Assembly (NCBI GenBank): GCA_944388745.1
Contig: CALXJZ010000006.1
Coordinates: forward strand, 1-39,820
DNA length: 39,820 nt
Reading direction: 5' to 3'
From: an uncultured Clostridia bacterium
Lineage (GTDB): Bacteria; Bacillota; Clostridia; TANB77; CAG-508
The first letter of the stretch is position 1. Each line of letters opens with the position of its first letter. The position numbers and the translations under genes are program-made. Of this stretch, positions 34,601 through 39,820 are shown piece by piece. The notes beneath the pieces were generated by a model. The model did not search any database. It was not told where the DNA came from and saw nothing but the letters and a program-made list of their open reading frames with translations.

Positions 34601-35688
34601 ATGAAAAGAAAAAGTAATATATATCAAAAAATTATTGAACCAGATAATATAAGAAAAGCTATTCTAAATGCATCCAAAGGTAAAAAAACACGAAAAAGTG
34701 TAGAAAAAATATTATGTAATATTGAATATTACACTTTAGACATTCATAATATGCTGAAAAATAAAACATATAAACCTAGTCCATATCATGAAATGAAAAT
34801 TCATGATGGAACTAGAAAAAAAGAAAGAATTATATATAAACCTATGTTTTATCCAGACCAATGTATTCATTGGGCTTTAATGCAACAAATTGAACAATTA
34901 TTAAAGAAAGGCATGTATGAATTTTGTTGTGCATCAGTTAGAGACAGAGGAATTCATTATGCAGCAAAACATATAAAAAAAATACTAGTTAGAGATAGGA
35001 AAAACACAAAATATTGTTTAAAACTTGATGTAAAAAAATTTTATCCTAGTATTGATAAAGAAATATTAAAAAGAAAATTCATGAGAATCATTAAAGATAG
35101 AGATGTATTAGATTTATTAGATTTGATAGTAGATAGTTCAATAACCGGTGTTCCTATACGGTAATTATACATCACAATGGTTTGCTAATTATTACTTACA
35201 AAATTTAGATCATTTTATAAAAGAAAAATTGAAAGCACCATATTATATTAGATATATGGATGACATGCTTGTTTTTCATAGAAATAAAAAAGAATTAAGA
35301 AAAATAAAAATTCAAATAGAAGAATTTTTAAAATCAGAGCATTTAAAGTTAAAAGAAAATTGGCAACTATTTAAAGTTGATAGCAGACCAATAGATTTTA
35401 TTCGGTTATAGATTTTATAGAGGACATACAACATTACGAAAAACTAATTTTTTAAGAATAAAACGAAGAATAAAAAAGGTATATAAAAAAGGAAATATAA
35501 ATTATGCAGATGCTACAGCAATATTAAGCTATTATGGTTGGATAAAACATTGTGATTCTAATAAATTTAATGAAAAGTATATTAGACCATATATTAGTCT
35601 AAAAAAATGTAAAGGAGTGGTTAGAAATGAAACAAAGAACTTACAGCGATATAAAGCCAGAAAAAAACTTCAGTATAGAAAACGTTGA
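34601..35688 (+). CDS. DGR reverse transcriptase, +1 shifts at CGG 35159 and 35403
   Basis: Three frame pieces join into 361 residues when the C of in-frame CGG codons is skipped. Motifs in order: KLDVKKFYPSIDKEIL; across the first shift ITGVPIGNYTSQWFANYYL, the GxxxSQ motif typical of DGR enzymes; IRYMDDMLVF with the catalytic YMDD; and across the second shift PIDFIGYRFYRGHTTLRK. Unshifted, the first CGG is followed at once by TAA and the second by TTA TAG. All catalytic residues are intact. It copies the TR RNA into A-mutated cDNA. The C-terminal tail overlaps the next gene by 62 bases. No avd gene lies next to it. Confidence 0.92.
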
Positions 35689-36160
35689 GAACGGAAAATG
35701 TACCGTTCTTTTTTTTGACAATATTCAAGAGGAAAAAGAAAGTCAAGAAGTAGAAAATGAAAATACTTCAAATAAAATTATATATAGCTATGATACTTAT
35801 AGCATAGAGATTCCTTATAGAGAAAATCTAGCAGAAACAATAGAAAAAGATATAAATAATTGGCTAAATTCTGTTAAAGAAAAAGATTATAATGAAGTAG
35901 CTACAAAGGTTAGAGAAATCAGAAATCAATTATTAGCAGAAACAGATAAAGAAATGTGTTTTGATAGATTAGGCATTGAAATTCCAGAAAAAATTACTGC
36001 TACTAATTTGTTATCAGTAGTAACAAGCGTATTTGAAGGAATTGCAAAAATATTAAATAATAATGTAACAAAATATAGACAAGAGTTAAGGGATTTACCA
36101 GATCAGGAGGGATTTCCATACAATGTTGTATGGCCAACTAAAGACAAAGAGGAGGAATAA
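35627..36160 (+). CDS. Tail fibre assembly/chaperone-like protein
   Basis: 177 residues, RBS AAAGGAGTGG. The N-terminal part has VENGKCTVLFF; the C-terminal end, KYRQELRDLPDQEGFPYNVV, resembles the C termini of phage tail assembly (APC/DUF4376-like) proteins. The position after the fibre and its retroelement supports a role in fibre folding or attachment. It does not resemble an Avd four-helix protein in motif content. Confidence 0.6.
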   Translation: MKQRTYSDIKPEKNFSIENVENGKCTVLFFDNIQEEKESQEVENENTSNKIIYSYDTYSIEIPYRENLAETIEKDINNWLNSVKEKDYNEVATKVREIRNQLLAETDKEMCFDRLGIEIPEKITATNLLSVVTSVFEGIAKILNNNVTKYRQELRDLPDQEGFPYNVVWPTKDKEEE

Positions 36161-36165
36161 TATTA

Positions 36166-36788
36166 ATGGAAAGTATAACTACCACAATAATAAGTGTAAC
36201 GGCATTGATAGCAGCGCTTGGAACATTTATTGCTACAGTCATAAAAGCTAAAAAAGAAATAGAAAATACTCTTCCACGAAAAATTCAAAAGCAATGTTCT
36301 ATTGATCTGGAAATTACAAATAAAATGGAAGATTTAAAAGAATTTGTTCAAGCTGATCGTGTGCAAATTTATGATTTCCATAATCGGTCGGACATTATGC
36401 TAATGGAAGAAGTGCACTGAAGACAAGCTGTACTTTTGAAGTGGTAAGAGCCGGAATAAAAAGTCATCAAAAAGAACTTCAAGCAGTTCCATTAAGTTGT
36501 ATTCCTAGTTTCATAAGAACTTTATTAAATGAAAAACAAATAAAGGTAAGTAATTTAGAAGATATAAAAATGTCTATGCCAGCAACTTATGGATTAAAGA
36601 AAGGACAAGAAATAGGTTCTTTTTTTGATATTATTTTAAATAATAAAAATGGCGAACCAATAGGATTTTTAGCATTACAATTTTCAAAAACAGATTGTGT
36701 AAATTTTTCTAATGATGAAATGAACCAAATTTTAAAACTAAAGTTTTTTATTGAGGAAAACCTAGAAAAAATGGTTAGTAAAAAATAA
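36166..36788 (+). CDS. Membrane-anchored phage protein, two adjacent +1 shifts at CGG 36385 and 36389
   Basis: 206 residues when two successive C bases are skipped. It has an N-terminal membrane span (TIISVTALIAALGTFIATVI) and a coiled linker, then DRVQIYDFHNGGHYANGRSA and LKTSCTFEVVRAG, a conserved block of a GAF-like phage protein family usually found beside holins. The two shifted codons are both Gly of HNGGHYANG. Unshifted, the frame reads HNRSDIMLMEEVH and stops. The C-terminal domain has DIILNNKNGEPIGFLALQF. Function unknown; a signal-sensing role in lysis is speculation. Confidence 0.8.
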
Positions 36789-36809
36789 GATGGAAAGGAG
36801 GGATATATT

Positions 36810-37064
36810 ATGACAGTACAATTTTTAGTATGGGCTATAACTGCAATTTTTACATATGTTGCAGGTTTAGTATCAAAGCATTTTGGATGGAATTATGATT
36901 TACCAATTACCATTCAAAATATCATCATAATAGCAATAGCATCTATAATTGGATGCTTAATACACATTGAGAATCTTGATGTCAATGGTGTAATAACAGC
37001 AGTTATTACTGCCGTTGGTGGAGTAGGAACAGCTGTTGTAGCTTATGATGCAAAAAACAAATAG
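36810..37064 (+). CDS. Holin
   Basis: 84 residues with two hydrophobic segments (FLVWAITAIFTYVAGLV and IIIIAIASIIGCLI) and a third weaker one (VITAVITAVGGVGTAVVAY), charged C terminus. RBS GGAAAGGAGGG. Size, topology and position before the endolysin fit a phage holin. Confidence 0.8.
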   Translation: MTVQFLVWAITAIFTYVAGLVSKHFGWNYDLPITIQNIIIIAIASIIGCLIHIENLDVNGVITAVITAVGGVGTAVVAYDAKNK

Positions 37065-37070
37065 TTTAAT

Positions 37071-37089
37071 ACAAGAAAGTAATTCTTGT
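37071..37089 (+). other. Small hairpin after the holin gene
   Basis: ACAAGAA and TTCTTGT pair around AGTAA directly after the holin stop, in tandem with the terminator that follows. Confidence 0.5.
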
Positions 37090-37097
37090 GTTTATAA

Positions 37098-37140
37098 AAA
37101 ACTGGAAGAAAAATCAAAAATCTTCCAGTTTTAATTTTAT
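37098..37140 (+). terminator. Terminator between holin and endolysin genes
   Basis: AAAACTGGAAGA and TCTTCCAGTTTT form a perfect 12-bp stem, followed by AATTTTATT. It would lower endolysin expression relative to holin unless read through. Confidence 0.7.
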
Positions 37141-37157
37141 TATAAGGAGGTTTTCTT

Positions 37158-37238
37158 ATGGAAGAGGGAAAAGAACTAGCATTAGAACTAGGTAATGCAG
37201 AAAATTTAAGAAATTATGAAGAGGAAGGTGAAGAATAA
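37158..37238 (+). CDS. 26-residue acidic leader peptide before the endolysin
   Basis: [19 protein letters not shown], then EEEGEE. It has a strong ribosome binding site (AAGGAGG, 8-9 bases upstream), and its stop TAA overlaps the ATG of the endolysin (TAATG). The endolysin has its own weaker RBS (GAGGAAGG) inside this peptide, so translational coupling is likely. Confidence 0.5.
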   Translation: MEEGKELALELGNAENLRNYEEEGEE

Positions 37239-38425
37239 TGGCATATAAAGGACCAGATATATCTGCTTGGCAAGGAGATATAGATATTAAAACATTAAGC
37301 CCACAAGTGGACTTTTTTATTTTTAGATGTTATGCAGGAAGTTCAAAGGACAAGAAAGTAGATAGAAATGTTAAATTAGCAATTGAGTGTGGTAAACCAT
37401 ATGGATTATATATTTATTCATATGCATTAAATACAGCACAAGCAAAAGAAGAAGCACAAAGAGTAGTTGAACTTGCAAATAGTTATTCAATTAAACCAGC
37501 ATTTCTATGTATAGATATGGAAGATGCTGATGGATATAAGAAAAAATATGGAATGCCATCTAATCAAACTTTAAGAGATATATGTACTGTAGAAGGAGAA
37601 ATTTTTGAAAATGCAGGATATTATGCAATGGTATATGCAAGTTCTAGTTGGTGGAAGAATCAATTAGCAGGATTAACAAGATTTGATAAATGGGTTGCCC
37701 ATTGGCCAACTTCTGGTGGAAAACAAAAAGGAAATGCAACATCTCCAGATGGAGAAAATGCAAATAATTGTGGTATTTGGCAATTTACATCTGAGGGTAA
37801 ACTAAATGGTTACAATGGAAATCTTGACATGAATTATGCATATAAAGATTTTGTTTTAAATAAAAATGGAAATACTAATCCTACTCCTGTGGTTTCAGTT
37901 GAAACAAATTCTAATAATACATCTACATATGTAGTAAAAAGTGGAGATTGTTTATCAACAATTGGAAGTAAGTTAGGTGTAAATTGGAAAGATATAGCAA
38001 GTTTAAATGGAATAAGTAGTCCATATATAATTTATGTTGGACAGGTTTTGAAAATTCCAGGAGGAAGCAAACAAGAAAATTCTTCTTCATCAAATACAAC
38101 TTCAAATACAACAACTACATATACTGTTAAAAGTGGAGATACATTAAGTGGAATAGCCAGCAAATTTGGTACTACATACCAAAAAATAGCAGCAGATAAT
38201 GGAATCTCAAATCCTAACTTGATATATCCAGGACAAGTATTAAAAATTAATGGAGCAAATAGTATAAGTACTGTTCAAAGTGCTACAAAAACCTATACTG
38301 TAAAATCTGGAGATACTTTATCAGGAATTGCTGCAAAATATGGTACAACGTATCAAGAATTAGCAAAGAAAAATGGAATCTCAAATCCTAATTTAATTTA
38401 TCCAGGACAAGTGCTTAAAATATAA
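37238..38425 (+). CDS. Endolysin: GH25 lysozyme with three LysM domains
   Basis: 395 residues. The GH25 domain has [13 protein letters not shown] (Asp near residue 7), [21 protein letters not shown] (catalytic Asp/Glu near 92-95) and [11 protein letters not shown]. Three LysM repeats follow at about 230, 294 and 353 (YVVKSGD, YTVKSGD, YTVKSGD), separated by Ser/Thr/Asn linkers. It cleaves the beta-1,4 bond between MurNAc and GlcNAc. No signal peptide, so it depends on the holin. Confidence 0.92.
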   Translation: MAYKGPDISAWQGDIDIKTLSPQVDFFIFRCYAGSSKDKKVDRNVKLAIECGKPYGLYIYSYALNTAQAKEEAQRVVELANSYSIKPAFLCIDMEDADGYKKKYGMPSNQTLRDICTVEGEIFENAGYYAMVYASSSWWKNQLAGLTRFDKWVAHWPTSGGKQKGNATSPDGENANNCGIWQFTSEGKLNGYNGNLDMNYAYKDFVLNKNGNTNPTPVVSVETNSNNTSTYVVKSGDCLSTIGSKLGVNWKDIASLNGISSPYIIYVGQVLKIPGGSKQENSSSSNTTSNTTTTYTVKSGDTLSGIASKFGTTYQKIAADNGISNPNLIYPGQVLKINGANSISTVQSATKTYTVKSGDTLSGIAAKYGTTYQELAKKNGISNPNLIYPGQVLKI

Positions 38426-38462
38426 AATAGAGGAGAAGTTCTCCTCTATTCTAATTTTTTTA
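38426..38462. terminator. Bidirectional terminator between convergent genes
   Basis: AATAGAGGAGAA and TTCTCCTCTATT are separated by one base (effectively an 11-bp stem with 3-base loop), followed by TCTAATTTTTTT. It lies between the endolysin and the minus-strand MutS-like gene. Confidence 0.8.
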
Positions 38463-38844
38463 ATTTGTTTTGAATATCCAATAAAGTATTAAAGGCTTGC
38501 TGAAATGTAGTATTATTCATATCTATATTAGAAATTCTATTTAATATTTTTTTTATTTCTATATTTTTCATATAATCGTTAATATTTGAATTTTGTAAAT
38601 TATCTATTACTTTATACTTTATTTTCTTTTCATTTAGTAGTATGATATACTTATCCAATTGAGAAACAGGAAATCCACACTTGAATATTGAAGGCCCCAA
38701 GTCGGTTATTTTAAGTCCTAATTTCTCATTTATTAATTTAGCATCTTCATTTAAAATGTTATAGAAAATACCAACTCTAAACAAATAAATTGAAGATGCA
38801 TCTTCTTTTTTGAGTTCTTTATATTGATTTAATAATTTACTCAT
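38446..38844 (-). CDS. Stand-alone MutS domain I-like protein
   Basis: 132 residues. LLNQYKELKKEDASSIYLFR, then VGIFYNILNEDAKLINEKLG, CGFPVSQLDKYIILLNEKKI and YKVID match the order of MutS domain I (QY..LK...LLFRxGdFYE, DA, GxP, L..YL..L, V). The mismatch-wedge Phe is kept (GIFYN) but the Glu of FYE is Asn. No other MutS domain is present. It overlaps the upstream XRE gene and runs opposite to the late genes. I recall short MutS-like proteins as DGR accessories in the literature, but I cannot check that this one belongs to them. Confidence 0.7.
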   Translation of the reverse strand: MSKLLNQYKELKKEDASSIYLFRVGIFYNILNEDAKLINEKLGLKITDLGPSIFKCGFPVSQLDKYIILLNEKKIKYKVIDNLQNSNINDYMKNIEIKKILNRISNIDMNNTTFQQAFNTLLDIQNKLKKLE

Positions 38845-39073
38845 TTTTTTGTTTATCCTTTCTTTTCTTTAATACTAAAATATCTCCTGGTTCACATTCT
38901 AAAACACTGCAAAGTTTTTCTAATGTAGCAAAATGAATTCCAGATGTCTCATTATCCATTAGGTGACTTAGTGCTTGATAACCTCCTTCCATTTTTTTTA
39001 CGAACCAATACTTTGTTTTCTTTTTCTCTTTTAGTATTTCTTTTACTCTTACATATACCAAGTTAATCACCAT
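38837..39073 (-). CDS. XRE/Cro-type transcription regulator
   Basis: 78 residues. RVKEILKEKKKTKYWFVKKM, LSHLMDNETSGIHFATLEKL and CSVLECEPGDILVL form a compact Cro/C1-type helix-turn-helix of the small YozG-like kind. The RBS on this strand is AGAAAGGATGGTG. Overlaps the MutS-like gene, so both are one operon. It could act on the divergent promoter at 39151 or on the palindromes near 39402-39444. Confidence 0.8.
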   Translation of the reverse strand: MVINLVYVRVKEILKEKKKTKYWFVKKMEGGYQALSHLMDNETSGIHFATLEKLCSVLECEPGDILVLKKRKDKQKNE

Positions 39074-39150
39074 CCTTTCTGATATCTATTTTACTATGAA
39101 CATATTTATATTTTAACTACTTTTGCTTAAAGATACGGAGAAAATAACTA

Positions 39151-39179
39151 TTGCAGGTTTAAGGTAATTCTGCTATAAT
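39151..39179 (+). promoter_or_regulatory. Sigma-A promoter for the small gene at 39195
   Basis: TTGCAG, 17-base spacer, TATAAT, with TG one base before the -10 (extended -10: TGCTATAAT). Confidence 0.75.
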
Positions 39180-39194
39180 TCAATTGGTGATATT

Positions 39195-39392
39195 ATGGAA
39201 AATGAGTTAAAAGTGTGTAAGGAAATACTAAAAAAAGTAAAGTGGTATATGGAAAGAAAAGATTATGCAGGATTAAGGCTATATATAGAAGAAAGAGAAA
39301 AATATGTAGAAAATTGTAGAATAATGTCGAAAAATAAAGAAGAGGAATATATTGATAGTCTAGTGAAAGAGCTTGACATACCTAACACCTAG
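39195..39392 (+). CDS. Small hypothetical protein
   Basis: 65 residues, strongly helical and charged (LKKVKWYMERKDYAGLRLYI). It is transcribed away from the XRE gene. No family recognised; the position suggests a lysogeny or host-interaction gene. Confidence 0.55.
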   Translation: MENELKVCKEILKKVKWYMERKDYAGLRLYIEEREKYVENCRIMSKNKEEEYIDSLVKELDIPNT

Positions 39393-39401
39393 AATAGTTA
39401 T

Positions 39402-39444
39402 TATATTTTACATAATATGGTAAAATATAAAAAGAGATATCTCT
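39402..39444. promoter_or_regulatory. Two palindromes, candidate operators
   Basis: TATATTTTAC and GTAAAATATA (39402-39429, 8-base spacer) are a perfect 10-bp inverted repeat; AGAGATATCTCT (39433-39444) is a perfect 12-base palindrome. Both lie between two small genes, just before a ribosome binding site. Confidence 0.45.
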
Positions 39445-39470
39445 AAATATCATTCATAGGAGGGATATTT

Positions 39471-39608
39471 ATGAGAAAAAAACTAAATTATATTGAATTA
39501 AATGCCTTTGAAAAAATATTAAGCAAGATTTTTAAACGATATACATATAAAATATATTCAATAGGTGTGAAAGATGGGTATAATTGGCAAGTTAATTTAT
39601 ATAAATAG
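39471..39608 (+). CDS. Short hypothetical protein
   Basis: 45 residues (starts MRKKLNYIELNAFEKILSKI) behind a strong AGGAGGG site. A terminator follows. No family recognised. Confidence 0.5.
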   Translation: MRKKLNYIELNAFEKILSKIFKRYTYKIYSIGVKDGYNWQVNLYK

Positions 39609-39615
39609 CTCATAA

Positions 39616-39651
39616 AAAAAGAAAATATATTATTGATATATTTTCTTTTTT
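39616..39651 (+). terminator. Intrinsic terminator
   Basis: AAAAAGAAAATATAT and its exact complement flank TATTG (15-bp stem), followed by T's. The remaining 170 bases to the window end hold no gene that I can support; they contain an 11-base tandem repeat at 39670. Confidence 0.8.
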
Positions 39652-39669
39652 GTAGTATAATAAAAAAGA

Positions 39670-39691
39670 TTTGTTGATAATTTGTTGATAA
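39670..39691. repeat. Tandem repeat of TTTGTTGATAA
   Basis: Two exact head-to-tail copies of the 11-mer in the non-coding right end. Possible protein-binding or attachment-site arm repeats; no direct evidence. Confidence 0.4.
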
Positions 39692-39820
39692 CGGAGCAGG
39701 TTTCAATAAGTTTGAGTAGGTTTATCAAAAGACAGCAAATACTTAAAATAAAGCTAAAAACTAGCATTTACAAGATATTGAGAGTTTATACAAAAAATTA
39801 TAAATGATAATACCAATTAT

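Noticed and set aside
1105..36391. Simple reassignment of CGG to another amino acid (as in lineages where CGG is read as Trp or Gln)
   Set aside because: Staying in frame after CGG leads to an early stop or loss of homology at every site; only a +1 shift restores the families, so a triplet reassignment cannot explain the data.
1..39820. Phage-encoded tRNA that might read CGGN
   Set aside because: I looked for T-arm (GGTTCRA) and acceptor-stem patterns by eye and saw none that fold as a tRNA; such a tRNA, if it exists, should be in the host or outside this window.
39651..39820. Attachment site at the right end
   Set aside because: Only an 11-base tandem repeat is visible and no integrase or matching second site is present, so I cannot support an att call.

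Overview
KIND OF SEQUENCE. This is a strongly A+T-rich, almost fully coding stretch of a contractile-tailed (myovirus-like) bacteriophage or prophage of a low-GC Gram-positive host (Clostridia/Bacilli type). The evidence is the PBSX/Xkd-type order of terminase, portal, MuF, scaffold, capsid, sheath, tube, chaperone, tape measure, LysM hub, baseplate J and XkdU-like genes, consensus AGGAGG ribosome binding sites, and a GH25/LysM endolysin. No integrase, tRNA, rRNA or CRISPR array was found, and the left end cuts into a gene. TGA, TAA and TAG all act as stops. LAYOUT. 1-8737: early/replication region of short, tightly overlapped genes (MBL-fold hydrolase, Lin1244/DUF4373-type replication protein, DUF1064, DUF4406, many small Cys-rich or charged proteins). 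8829-9570: ArpU/sigma-like late regulator, then a perfect consensus promoter followed at once by an intrinsic terminator. 9571-12734: a four-gene enzyme cassette (radical SAM, ParB-like, ABC-ATPase fused to a GNAT domain, formyltransferase) that looks like a DNA-modification or nucleotide-chemistry module. 12757-18228: terminase, portal, and a MuF protein with a C-terminal toxin domain plus putative immunity protein. 18505-24377: scaffold, capsid, connectors, tail sheath. 24429-32378: tube, chaperones with a -1 slippery site, tape measure, baseplate. 32378-35688: a diversity-generating retroelement (DGR). 35627-38425: tail accessory, holin and endolysin genes. 38446-39820: divergent regulatory region with a MutS-domain-I-like protein, an XRE regulator and two small genes. 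MAIN OBSERVATION. Seven genes appear broken, but all eleven breaks are the same event. An in-frame CGG codon is met, one base (C) must be skipped, and reading continues as GGA or GGT (Gly) in the +1 frame, restoring conserved glycines: terminase GITAAG, reverse transcriptase GVPIGNYTSQ and FIGYRF, radical-SAM YGCGC, DUF4373 GVEGYG, and others. By hand scan I found no in-frame CGG anywhere in the window that is read normally as Arg, while about 60 out-of-frame CGG trinucleotides lie in intact genes and CGA/CGT/CGC are read as Arg. This suggests that CGG is not read as a normal triplet in this phage/host and that CGGN behaves as a +1 frameshift (or quadruplet) glycine signal. SECOND OBSERVATION. 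The DGR has a 114-bp template and variable repeat with 18 mismatches, every one at a template adenine, changing 11 residues in the C-terminal lectin-like loop of the tail-fibre protein. Its reverse transcriptase itself needs two of the CGG shifts. The two systems may therefore be coupled at the level of expression.
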